From the NCBI GenBank assembly GCA_019096195.1, contig JAGTXK010000136.1, forward strand, positions 434,001 through 498,000: 64,000 bases of DNA, written 5' to 3'. The DNA comes from Boletus sp. NGJ. Lineage: Eukaryota > Basidiomycota > Agaricomycetes > Boletales > Boletaceae. Made by a program: the position numbers and the translations under genes. Every line of letters begins with the position of its first letter. Positions within the stretch are counted from its first letter, which is position 1. Shown piece after piece: positions 45,050 through 55,474 of the stretch. The notes under the pieces were generated by a model, which ran no database searches, had not been told where the DNA came from, and saw nothing but the letters and a program-made list of their open reading frames with translations.

Positions 45050-46197
45050 GTAATGCCATTCGGCCTGACCAATGCCCCTATGGCTTTCCAACAGTTTGTC
45101 AACACCATCTTTGCAGATCTTCAAGATGTTAGTGTTATCATCTACTTGGACAACATCCTGGTCTTCTCCATGGATAAAACTACTCACACAGAACATCTCC
45201 AGAAAGTCCTCTGGCAACTTCACAAATATGGCCTTTACACAAAACCCAAGAAATGCAAATGGTCCACAGACACTACCAAGTACCTCAGCTACATCATCAC
45301 ACCCTCCAGACTTACTATGTCTCTGGACAAAGTCAAAGCTATGCAGGACTGGTCAGAACCTCATAAAGTCAAGAACATCCAATCCTTCCTTGACTTCACC
45401 AACTTCTACCAGTGTTTTATTTCCAACTACTCTGACATTGTTATTCCGCTAACCCAGTTGACTCACAAAGGGACCCTCTGCTTACTAAAGGAAGCCTTTA
45501 CCACCACTCCTATCCTTACCCATTAGACTTCTAATACTCTGATGATTATAAAAACCAATGCCTTCAACTATGCTATCGCTGGGATTCTCTCCATCCATTG
45601 TCTGGATAAAGACCTCTGGCCCATCGCTTTCTTTTCATGGATGCTCACTGCTCTGGAGCTCAACTATAACATCCATGATAAGGAACTCCTTGCCATTCAC
45701 AAGTTTTCCCAGGCTTGGTATCACTACCTTGAAGGCTCTAGCACTCTGATTGACATCATCACCAATCATCAGAATCTAGAGTACTTCACAATGTTGAAAC
45801 TCCTGACCCACCAGCAAGCCTGGTGGTTGAAGTTCCTCTCCCAATTCCACATAATCATCTGCTTTCACTCTGGACACCTTGGCACAAAACCTGATGCCCT
45901 TATTAGATGCTGGGACATCCATCCCAAAGAGGGGGATAAAGACTATGCTCGCATCAACCTGCACAATTTCTGCTCTATCTTTACCCAGGAACAGCTCACT
46001 TCTTCCCTCCATGCTACCTATCTTGCAGCTCCAGTACTTCAAGCTGGCACTTTTTTCGATATAGAGCAACTTCATAGCAACATTCTATCTGCACTCCCCT
46101 CCAACCCACTTGCCAAACTACATATGTTCTCCCCTGATCCGGACTCATGCTGGGCTATTGACGAAGATGGTTTCCTTCATGTCAACAAATGCATCTA

Positions 46198-47796
46198 TAG
46201 TGGCTCAAAAAAGTGTCCCAATATTTGGCTATTTTGCAAAGACTTGACATTTGCAAAAGAACCAAAAGGTATTAGCCCTAACCTTTGCTAGGCCATTGAT
46301 TGCCCTAATCCTTGCCCTGAAGATGAGCCCTTAGTCATATAATTTGGTTGTCATGGCACTGAGTTATAGCCATATTAAAGTGACATGTCATTGGGACACT
46401 TTTTTGAGCAACATTTCTATTCTTCAATTTAGTACTTTGTATGCCCTCCCTTTGCTTTTATCACTGCCTCTAGTCTTCTAGGCATACTCTCTATCAATCC
46501 TTGACACTCCTCAACCTCTATCTTCCCCCACTCCACTTCAATTCTCTCCCAAAGCTCCCATACTCCTTTTGGTGGTGTTGTATAGCTATTGAGTTTTTTT
46601 TTGAGGATTTGCCAGAGATGTTCAATGGGATTAAGGTCTGGAGATTGTGCTGGCCAGTCAAGAAGCTTGATCCCTTGAGGTTCCAGCCACTCCTTGGCTC
46701 TTTTAGAGGTGTGCTTGGGGTCATTATCTTGTTGAAAGATAATGCTCTCTTCAGGAATTCCAGAATTTTCCATGGAAGGAAGCAGATTATCCTCCAAAAT
46801 GGAGACATACTGCTCAGCATTCATCCTCCCTTCAACCTCTGCAACAATCCCCACTCCACTCCCACTCATGCATCCCCAAACCATCAAGGAACCTCCTCCA
46901 AACTTTACTGTTCCCTGAACTTCCTTGTCTTGCAAAGACTTTCCTGCCAATTTCCATACATACTTCCTTCCATCTGACCCAATCCTGTTGATCTTCGTTT
47001 CATCTGACCATATAACCCTAGTCCAGTCCTCCACAGTCCAATGTTGGTGCTTGAGAGCAAAGGCTTGCCTATGTTGCCTATGCTTCACAGACAAGAGTGG
47101 CTTCTTTTTCTTGACTACAGCCTTGAGAGATGCAGACTTGAGAACATTCCTAACAGTTTGAGCAGAGACAGGAGAAGAGAGAGCAGAATTGATGAGATGG
47201 GTAGCCTGGACAGCATTTTCAACTTTGCCAGAGGTAATACTAGAGACAATTCTCCTTTTATCAGTAGGAGAAAGTTTAGAAGGACATCCTAATTTGATGT
47301 TTTCCTTGCCTGGGTGGATCTCCTTGATAACCCTGGCCACAGTAGACTTCCCCAGACCAGTTTGGAATGATATTTGCCTAGTAGAAAGGCCAGATTCAGA
47401 GAGAAAAAGAATATTGGCTCTAGCAGAGGAGGGAGTGGATTTCATAATGAAGTAGGGTTGGCTGAATGGTATCTCTGCTCTTTATACCATTTGGAGTTAT
47501 GTAAGTGACATAATCAGACTGGGTTGAAGCACAGCATCCATCAGAACCTTATGTTATTTACTAAATGATAGTTGATAATATCAGGGTCAAATAAGTGTCC
47601 CAATGACATATCCTTTTAATATGGCTATAACTCAGTACCATGACAACCAACTCACATGACTAAGGGCTCATCTTCAGGGCAAGGATTAGGGCTATCAATG
47701 GCCCAGCAAGGGTTAGGGCTAATGCCTTTTGGTTCTTTTGCAAATGTCAAGTCTTTGCAAAATAGTCAAACATTGGGACACTTTCTTGAGCCACTG
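46198..47796 (-). mobile_element. Tc1/mariner element, family B, copy 1 (1599 bp)
   Basis: The element is bounded by TA at 46196-46197 and 47797-47798. Its right tip is CAGTGGCTCAAGAAAGTGTC on the minus strand; its left tip reads TAGTGGCTC, a C-to-T change of the terminal base. Inverted repeats are about 210 bp. The left one has GCTCAAAAAAGTGTCCCAAT at 46203-46222 and its reverse complement at 46390-46409. It is inserted in the gypsy-4 integrase, antisense to it. Length and sequence match copy 2 at 57042-58640. Confidence 0.95.
46429..47445 (-). CDS. Tc1-B transposase, intact (338 aa), copy 1
   Basis: This uninterrupted 338-codon frame starts MKSTPSSARANILFLSES and ends AKGGHTKY. The first helix-turn-helix is at residues 10-45 (TRQISFQTGLGKSTVARVIK) and the second at about 85-110 (SAQTVRNVLKSASLKAVV), followed by KKKK at 112-115, a possible nuclear localisation signal. 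The DD34E set is Asp148 (WSDETK), Asp240 (QQDNDPKH) and Glu275 (NPIEHLW), spaced as expected, with the GGGS motif at 183-186. The length is normal for the family. It differs from copy 2 at residues 127 (Gln/Leu), 195 (Gly/Trp), 201 (Val/Leu) and 324 (Arg/Gly). It should bind the terminal repeats and move the element by cut and paste at TA. Activity is untested. Confidence 0.93.
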   Translation of the reverse strand: MKSTPSSARANILFLSESGLSTRQISFQTGLGKSTVARVIKEIHPGKENIKLGCPSKLSPTDKRRIVSSITSGKVENAVQATHLINSALSSPVSAQTVRNVLKSASLKAVVKKKKPLLSVKHRQHRQAFALKHQHWTVEDWTRVIWSDETKINRIGSDGRKYVWKLAGKSLQDKEVQGTVKFGGGSLMVWGCMSGSGVGIVAEVEGRMNAEQYVSILEDNLLPSMENSGIPEESIIFQQDNDPKHTSKRAKEWLEPQGIKLLDWPAQSPDLNPIEHLWQILKKKLNSYTTPPKGVWELWERIEVEWGKIEVEECQGLIESMPRRLEAVIKAKGGHTKY

Positions 47797-48044
47797 TATG
47801 TCTTCGATGCTAATGACCTTCAACTCCAAGTCCTCCACTATAAACACAACCATACCCTCTCTGGACATTTCAGCTGAAACTAGACATTGGAACTTGTACA
47901 TTATGGATACACTTGGCCAAGGATAAGGATATTCATCAAAAAATACATCTTCTCCTGCACCACTTGTGCCTATGCAAAACTTCCAAGACACCAACCCTAT
48001 GGGTTGTTGAAACAACTTCCCATTTCCAAGAAGCCATAGAATTC

Positions 48045-48640
48045 CACTGGATTACTGGATTTACTGGATTACTGAGTTACTGAACCACTGAATTACTGAA
48101 TTACTGGACAATTGGACAACTAAACAACTGAATTACTGGATGACTAAGTTACTGGATGACTAAATTTCTGCATTACTGAATTTACTAGATTTACTGGATT
48201 ACTGAGTTACTGAACCAATGAACCACTGAATTACTGGATTTACTGCATCACTGAGTTATTGAATGACTGGACCACTAAACTGCTGGACCACTGAGTTACT
48301 GCATCAATGGATTTACTAGATTTACTGAATTACTAAGTTACTGCATTACTGGCTTTCTGACATTACTGACTTACTAGAATACTGGGCTACTGGGCTGCTG
48401 ATGCTACTGGTTAGCTGGGCATCTGGACTACTGGATCTCTGATACTACTGGAATTACTGGTTGACTGATTGACTAGAACACTAGGCTACTGAGTAGTACT
48501 GATAGCCTGTAACTGATTATTTAGCTGGATGTCTGCATTACTAAAATAACTAATTTACTGATCTCCTGGGGTTCTGGTCTTCCAGAATACTGATTTTACT
48601 GGCTCCAGTCCATCCAGTCCAGTCCAGTTAATTCAGATTT
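48045..48640 (+). repeat. 8-bp-period satellite (TTACTGRA), copy 1
   Basis: Degenerate octamers run in tandem: TTACTGGA, TTACTGAG, TTACTGAA, CCACTGAA, TGACTAAG, with occasional 9-mers. The array fades after 48360 into variants such as GCTACTGG and ends near 'cagtccagtccag'. It begins exactly where gypsy-4 integrase is cut. Confidence 0.92.
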
Positions 48641-50170
48641 TTTGCAGCTTTCCTAATATTACATTCAGATTGAGAAGACTGACTTACCAGGTTGAACAGA
48701 TGCATTGAGGCCATATTGTTTGGATCAGGCACAACACACATGCTGTATATGGTGTACAGAAGCCAAGGATAGAACCCAGAGGTGCAATTCATAAAGATGA
48801 CACCACTAGAGTTAATCAAAGATGACTGGGCACACACTAGTGACTATGAATTGCAACTTGCCTTATTTGGGCATTGCTTGAATGCAGTGTGACACAACAC
48901 ACATACAGACATGTGCAGATGATGCTGCATACAGAACATATTCATTTTATTAAAAGGTTTATAGGTAGATTTATTCTTTTCAGATTTTCTACTATTCTCA
49001 CTTAACTACCCCATTTTACTTAAGGGGGAGTGTTGGATATTTATATGAGGTGTGGTAGTACAGCCACAGCTTACTTAATCATCAAGTACTTACAGTTTTC
49101 ATACTGTAGTATTTGTTTTCAGTGACTATACTGAAGACTACAGTCTTCCACAACCAAAGGGTTGGGTGTCTGCAGCATGCTAGACTCATGACCCTTGCTA
49201 GCCACTGTGCTGCATATGAGAAGGCCAATCTGACACACAAATCAAGGCAGCTCCAAACCTTGGTTGGTGTGTGATGCTAATTAAAAAGTGGCCTGATTTT
49301 AGAAAGCTCTAAAAAGTGCCATTAATAAGGAATGCTACAAAGATGTCATGTTCTTGAGTAGGTAGCTTGTCTTTTTCTTCCTCGCACATGATTAGCTCTG
49401 TCAGTTGTTTTTCAATACACCCTTAACATTCTGGATCAAGAACAGTCTGGTTAGAGTATTGATGTAAAATTCTGCTGCCCTGTGGACACTCATGGTGAGT
49501 ATTAAATATCTAGATTACACATCTTTTCATTGATGATATCTGTCCCACTTTCATTGTGGATATTTATAGCTGGTTCAGATAAATCATTTCCTGATCTTGT
49601 ATATATTATCACCAGATCATATTGCCAATCTACATCTTACTTATGGCTACTTATTGCTATTTACAGCTTGTGTAAGTAGAGTTCAAGCAAAATGTATGGC
49701 AAGTAAATCACCACTTTTTTAAGCTAGATCCATTTCTCAAACTATTACTTGATCATCATTTATCAGCTTACTATGAACTTGCACAAGTATACTAAAAAGT
49801 AGATTTCAAGTTGTAAGCTACAAATAAGTAATAGATTAAGCATGATGCCACAACATGCCAGCAGCCACATGTAAGTAAAACAGTAAGTAAATGGAATGGC
49901 TAGTAAAAAGTGCACATCTTGATGGAAAGAGAATGAAAAAAAAAAAAAAAAAAGTGGCCTGGTAGAAAAAAATAAGTCAAAAGTAGATATCTAAATATCC
50001 AGATTGGATGAGTCAAATGTGAAATGGCTCAGAGTGGGAGACACAGGGTGGCTAGAAGAGGGTATGGCAGAAATAGCACAGAGATTCTAAATTAGTAAAG
50101 ATTCACAGATTAGTCATGCTCACTTCACTACTGGATTGTCAAACTTACAGATATTGTAATATGGATTGGC
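48641..50170. other. AT-rich non-coding stretch with poly-A run
   Basis: No gene is recognised. An A-run of about 18 lies at 49936-49953. '(a)gtaagta' and 'agctt' motifs recur, without clear structure. The minus frame 48628-48837 has no family motif. Confidence 0.4.
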
Positions 50171-50174
50171 AGTC

Positions 50175-52560
50175 ATTGCAGAGGCTGATAAGCCTAGTGC
50201 ATCACACTGGAAGGTTATGGTCAAAGAAGTCTTCTGGGTGTTTTGAATATGGCCTCAATTTGGCTGGTTGTGGACTTTTTTAACCTTTTAGTGAGCATTC
50301 TTGTTAACTGGCTCTAGTTCTGGTCAGAGAAAGCAAAAGCAAGGTGGCTTTCCTTGCTAGAGTGCTTGTTGATCTTGACAGGTGTCTTTGCAATATTTAA
50401 TTTGCCCTCAACTGCTTCAATCATCTTGCATGTAATGTACCTGTCTGATGCCATCTTTAATGCCTGCTCAAGCTTAATTATGTTCTATGATCAGACAAGA
50501 AAATATACCACTGCTCCATATAAGTCAATGATGCCACAGTAGGTGCCCAATAGAGGATAAATGGGCACTACTCCCTTCTGCTTACTAATGGAATATCACT
50601 TGTATACTGTAGGTGCATAGTGTTGAGAAGTTAAAGCATAAATTTGGAGCAGAAGGCTTTTGTGGGGGAGCTGGTATTAAGGTTCTGATAGTAAAAGCTG
50701 AAGCTCTTGAGAAGCATATCAGCCATGTTCCTGACTTTCAGATCCTTCTTGGCACAGTGCAAAAAACTAATAATGATCACAATGGCAGTGGACCTGATAT
50801 TGTATTGCCAATTGCACAAACATTGATAAGCCTGTTTTAGCATGTCAATTATAAGAAGTAGGTACACTAAACAGTGATGCACCATAGAGACAATCAGTCC
50901 TTGCCAACTGAAATCCATTTCGACTGACTCAAGGTCAGAATTCATGTCAATTATTAGCAAGAGCACATAACCACCTGCAGCCTATAAGACAGACAATACA
51001 TCATGAGACCTGCCAGCCCACAAAAGTAGGGCTGGCATGAGTATCTTCTGCCACTTACCATTAGCCAACAACTCAGTAGAGAGGTTGGCTTTTGAATAAT
51101 GTCCACTACCTATGCTAGACATAATAGAAGCAGTCATTACTGGAGCAGGAGGAAGGCTAGCTCCAAACAGATGTCCACTGCCCATGCTGAACTCTATTAC
51201 AGTATCTGTGCTGGATGCCATGGAAGGTGTGCATATCATGGTGTGAGATTTGAATGCCACAAGGCTAGAATTCAGACATATGGTGGAGAAGCTAGGAATA
51301 TTCTGGTTTGTTGGGACTACCTTGACTCTTTTGGCAGAATATACAAGCATGTTGATGCAAGACTAAATGACAGTTATGAATAATCAATCCAATAGTTTGT
51401 CAAGATGATCTATCTAATTTGTGAAGCAAGAAGTGGTGGTCAGACAGCATCACCAAGCTGGCCATGCTGACTGTGAAACTTCTTCATTCCCCTCCATCAT
51501 CTTGTCTGGTTCCATGTCATGGCCTGAGAAGTCCCCCTTCCTGGTATCAGCCATGTCACTCTTATGATCCTTTCACTTCAGGATGGTCTGTCTTTCACCT
51601 AGCTCCAGGGCTTGTGATAATTGAGTGACTTTCACAATGTGCTGCAAAAAAAGTGAGGCCACTTGATATGCTAAGTTTATATTGCATGCAACTCACTGGC
51701 ATCTTCTTTGTAACACTCAGAGCCTCTTTACACTCTAGGGTATCATCCCTGTCTTCTCCAAATCCATTATAGTGGACCTTGTCATCATTCATACAACAGT
51801 CCTCAATGCTTTATGCTCTTGTGCTTTGTGAGAGGTGGAATAGTATTGTCAATGGCAGTAGAGGTTGCTGTGCTGACCAACAAAGGGACATCTAAGTAAA
51901 CATTTTTGTTGTCCTCCTTGGTCATCCATTGCTTCACATTCCCAACTATTTTAACTTTTTTGTTTGCTTTACTGGATGATGGAGTTCACATCATGTTAAT
52001 AAAGAAAAGGGTGGATTCTATGAGTCACAACATCAGTCTCACCATATAGAAATGCTTACCTGGAACTATTGTTGTGCCAGATATGTTTTAACTCACATGC
52101 ATCTACTTGTGACTGTGGCTTTCCAAGGACCTTAGCTGCTGCTGACACCAATTGCTTTGATCCCAGGTAATGAGCGTATGTGGTAGTGATAATGTCATGT
52201 AGCCTGAACTTGCTGTCAAGCTTTACAGTAAGTTCATGTGTCCAATACTTCCATTGGTGTCATCATTCAGGTCTAAGTGTAACCACATTTCAATACTAAC
52301 ATTTGTCTTCTATTAGAAGATGACTCAGAAGCCCATGTACTTCTTGGTCCATTGAGGTTACCTTGGTCTAATGCTGCTCATTTCCATATTAGCACTTACT
52401 TTTATTTAGGAATGCTGCTTACAGTACATTTCAGAACAACAGCAGCTGCAGCTTCATCCTTTATAGTTCTTAGTCTATTTAGATGAACACCCTTTTTGAC
52501 TGCCATATATTTCACCTGCTTGGAAGCTTCTATTGTTTTCTCAGTGAATGCAATGTTGGC
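50175..52560 (-). pseudogene. Unrecognised minus-strand multi-piece coding remnant
   Basis: Open minus-strand pieces in shifting frames suggest one decayed gene. IAFTEKTIEASKQVKYMAVK and DEAAAAVVLKCTVSS lie near 52555-52410. HYLGSKQLVSAAAKVLGKPQ lies near 52180-52110. The run 51350-50982 contains MGSGHLFGASLPPAPVMTAS. ALKMASDRYITCKMIEAVEG and KINKHSSKESHLAFAF lie near 50475-50320. The pieces could be exons of a gene of unknown function or part of a transposon adjacent to the hAT fragment. I cannot assign a family. Confidence 0.35.
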
Positions 52561-53289
52561 CAAGGTGAGTAGGGCTTTCATATCTTTTGCTGTTTGAAGC
52601 TGTGAATGCTAAATATCATTAGCCACCTTTTCAGCATGTGATTGACATCAATTGGGAGTATCTGGAATGCCTGGATGCTTAGATGCATTTGTTATGTGAG
52701 TGTGGTAAGAAGAGATGAGCTTATTGGTTGTTCCATAATGAGTGACTAAAACAAGTGGCTGAGAGAAACAGTTATTAATGTTGAATAAATGATAAGGAAG
52801 TAGAAAAAGGCAAAGAAATTTTTGGATGGAGACTAACTGCCACCATCTTTTTGTATATTAGAGGATTTTTCTTGTTTATAATTTCTAACCATATATGTTA
52901 CTAGGTTCCAGACCCTTTTGGTGCCATTCCTACTTTCCAATCCAGACCATGACACACTCCTGAGTAAGAGCTCCACCTTTTTCCCCTGCCATTTTCCTTG
53001 CCTGCTATCTAACCACCCATGTTCTTGTCTTAGGCTATATCAAATTCCAGACACAATCACTAATGTCTACACCTCTTGCATGCTCCAGCCATTGTACTGC
53101 TAGATCTATCTGTATGTCCTGCATAGTTCTCAATTGTAAGCACTGGTTCGGCAATAAGTTGAGGCTTACTGTCATATCCCATATACAGTAATTTGACAAG
53201 TTCAACTTCAGACTTCTGTTCACAACTCCAGCATGTGCTTCCTTAAAATGCACTTCTATTACCCTGGACTTGTATGTCCTATATTATAG

Positions 53290-53450
53290 CAATCTCATCT
53301 TCTCATTCATACATACCTATGCTTCTTCATCTATCCTAGTCTCACTCTATAGATACCTCTGATCCAGTGTCTGTCTTGCTTAGGAGCACTGCTCCTGTGA
53401 GGTACCTACTTCATTCCAATACTCATTACATCTCATTAGTAAATACAGGA
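53290..53450 (+). repeat. gypsy-4-type LTR fragment (diverged)
   Basis: 'atccagtgtctgtc' then 'agcactgctc' and 'ttccaatactcattacat' parallel 41175-41270 of the gypsy-4 LTR in the same orientation. Both ends are lost. Confidence 0.6.
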
Positions 53451-53454
53451 TTTC

Positions 53455-53655
53455 ATCATAGTGCTCATAGTGCCATAGTAGTTTCATAGATAACTCATAG
53501 TGTTCATAGTGTTCATAGTGTCATAGTATTGAAAGTGTATTCATAGTATCTAGAGATCTGCACAGGTAAACCTGTGGGTCTTATAACACTAACCCATACC
53601 CTACCCATACCCTACCTATACTTGTTAACTCACAGGTCTTAATGTTCTGGGTATT
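53455..53655. repeat. Two adjacent minisatellites
   Basis: Tandem 'tcatagtgt' variants run at 53459-53545, followed by 'acccataccct' repeats at 53590-53622. These are simple tandem repeats with no visible coding role. Confidence 0.75.
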
Positions 53656-53739
53656 GCTTATGGGTACAAGGGTCTGTACCTGTGAGGGGTATACCTAAAG
53701 ATATCTAGTATGATTTTGTGTACATATACTAGTAGTAAT

Positions 53740-54805
53740 AACTTATCAGGGATTGAAAGATAATCAATGGCCATATGTGACAGGAGCAGATATGTTTTGC
53801 ACTGTTCAATCCACCAGGCAAGCGCATTAGTGAGGTTCACAACATTAGCTGCAATGTATGTATCCAATTTGTTGTGAGACCACTTCAATTTTGGCTTAGC
53901 AAGTGACGGGAGGCTGTCAAGCATGTTTTCTGATGTTTTTTACCATCCAGACTATTTAGCATACATGTTATATTTGATTCATTTAATATACCTTGTACTC
54001 TGTGTTTTCCTTGATCACATCAATGTCTCTGTCCTTCAACAGTGCAGCATGGTGAGAATTATTGTAGATGTCATATATGAGCTGCCATGCAGTTGTGATC
54101 CATTCAGTGGACCAACTGGCCTCTTTAAAGTAGTCAATCTTGTACCAGGAATAAAAAACTGCCATATGTTATTGTATGCCATGTTTGGAAATAGTATAGA
54201 GCAAGAAATACTCATCCATATTTGTGCAATATAATTTAGATGAGTCCATAAGCAAATAATACCTGTTCAGAGTCATTTGGTGAGGCCCATGGCTGCATAG
54301 ATTGCAGGATTGAATTTCTTCTTCTTGAGTAGACCTGCAGTGAACATCTTATCAATGAAATCCATGGCCAGGATGACCATGGCAAGATTAGGCATTGAGT
54401 GGGAAAAGAACAGTGTAGCAACCTTCAGAATCTAGATCACATGATAGCAACATGTTATCAGTGTGTTAATCCACAGTGCTCAAAGTCCACCACACACCTT
54501 GAGAATATTGTGCAAATGCTCCAGTAATTCCTATTCATGCTTGTTGAGCTCATAGTTGCTCAGTCCCAGCTTGTGTTTGTCTGTGATCACATCTATTCCA
54601 GCTTGGTGTTTCAGCACACACTCCAACATATTGAATATGGAGTTCTAGGAGGCTGAAACATCATGGGGCAGTTCTTAATGGCAATCCCCAACTCATCCAG
54701 AGTTGATGTCCATGTGGGCAGGAGTATTTTAGTCAAGTGGATTATTTTATATGACAACTTGTAGATCTGCAATAGATGAAGGTTCTCAAGAATGGGCAAC
54801 TTCAA
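53740..54805 (-). pseudogene. hAT-family transposase fragment
   Basis: Minus-strand pieces in order are NLHLLQIYKLSYKIIHLTKI near 54790-54730, a MFQPPRTPYSI region near 54665-54630, a core segment near 54415-54280 with SHSMPNLAMVIPAMDFI in one frame, KRTLNRYY-like and TEWITTAWQLIYDIYNNSHH near 54110-54050, and the C-terminal dimerisation segment NALAWWIEQCKTYLLLSHMA and IDYLSIP near 53825-53745. The LAWW...LSxxAxDYLSIP pattern is diagnostic of hAT transposases. Multiple stops and frameshifts are present and the last helix after YLSIP is missing. It abuts a gypsy gag leader at about 54805. Confidence 0.75.
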
Positions 54806-54976
54806 TGTAACTTTGAAGAACCAGAGTTAAATAGTGGTGGTGTCAGGATTTGGCTTCACCTTATGTGGTATGCCCTTGCTCGAGTCCATTGTTCTGGATT
54901 TTGAGGATGTCAGAGGTTTAGAGGTTTGAGAACTCAACATGGTTGAATGTCAAGTTGAGCAGAGGTCGGAGTAAGT
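54806..54976 (-). pseudogene. gypsy-4-family leader and gag start
   Basis: The minus strand repeats gypsy-4 positions 41376-41560, including MDSSKGIPHKVKPNPDTTT (from about 54889). It lies directly downstream of the LTR at 54977-55326, so that LTR has internal sequence on both sides. Homology ends near 54805, where hAT sequence begins. Confidence 0.75.
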
Positions 54977-55326
54977 CATCAAAACTCAAATGGAGGACAG
55001 GAGTAGTGTTCAAAGTTGATATTTGAACTGATTATACAAGTGTTGCATCAAAGGTTTATATATGATCAGAGTGACAGTATTAGTAATGGGGTTTGTGATG
55101 TAGAATGAGTAACAGTATTAGAACTGAGATGGTGTCTAGCTGGAGCAGTGCTCTTAAGTGGGAGAGATACTGGATTGAAGACAGCTATGAGGCATGACAT
55201 AGATAGATAATGAAGCATAGCTATATACAAGTGAGGAAATAATAAGAGCACACTCTGAGAGAGAATGTGCCGGAGTTGTGGACAGAGGTCCAGAGTTGGG
55301 CTTGTCAAGTTGTATGGGATATGACA
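54977..55326 (-). repeat. gypsy-4-family LTR, complete (350 bp)
   Basis: On the minus strand it starts TGTCATATCCC at 55326, right after a polypurine tract, and ends near 54977 (TTGATG, where the other copy has TTGACA). It contains a TATATATAAACC-like promoter box (minus strand, near 55060). Confidence 0.85.
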
Positions 55327-55341
55327 GTATCCCCCTCTTAG
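55327..55341 (-). other. Polypurine tract of the inverted gypsy-4 half
   Basis: The minus strand reads CTAAGAGGGGGATAC immediately before the LTR start. It is similar in form to the gypsy-1 tract. Confidence 0.75.
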
Positions 55342-55474
55342 GCCTGAACCCCTGAAGGCCTAGGTGAGTGAAAATGCGAAGTGGAGATAATCAGAGTCTG
55401 AAAAAGGAAAAAGGTATAAAGATTGAGGGTATATCCAATCAATTCCACATACTCCTTGCCTCTTACCACCCACT

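Larger units (their letters stand above)
41130..48045 (+). mobile_element. Ty3/gypsy element gypsy-4, 5' part, nested insertions
   Basis: The order is a truncated 5' LTR (41130-41375), gag, protease, RT, RNase H and the integrase zinc-finger region. Two later elements interrupt it: a 974-bp solo LTR inside RT (44076-45049) and a Tc1-B copy inside the integrase N-terminus (46198-47796). The element stops at 48045 in an 8-bp satellite. Its missing integrase core, chromodomain and 3' LTR appear in inverse orientation at 58975-54977. Confidence 0.85.
42995..48045 (+). pseudogene. gypsy-4 pol: protease, RT, RNase H, integrase N-terminus
   Basis: The protease is at 42995-43340 (MLVDSGFSNCFIDTAFV with its DSG box; CSIVLGYNWL). 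RT part 1 is at 43800-44070 (VLFIRKEDGSPCLCVDF, KIDLWHAYHLVHIADRDKWK). After a 974-bp solo LTR, RT part 2 is at 45050-45526 (FGLTNAPMAFQQFVNTIF; VIIYLDNILVFS, the catalytic box with Asn as second acid; AMQDWSEPHKVKNIQSF). RNase H is at 45542-45920 (IIKTNAFNYAIAGIL; LNYNIHDKELLAI). The integrase zinc-finger segment is split by Tc1-B copy 1 and resumes at 47799 (VLHYKHNHTLSGHF; FSCTTCAYAK). It ends at 48045 in a P-stop-NST sequence at the satellite. Several stops and frame changes inactivate it. Confidence 0.87.

Noticed and set aside
46501-46977. Long open frame (158 codons) opposite the Tc1-B transposase, also at 57861-58337
   Set aside because: It is the antisense shadow of the conserved transposase frame and shows no family motif of its own. 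The mirrored one in copy 2 exists only because the copies are near-identical.
48045-48640. CRISPR-like array
   Set aside because: The repeats are degenerate 8-mers without spacers, lie in eukaryotic retrotransposon DNA, and no cas-like gene is near.
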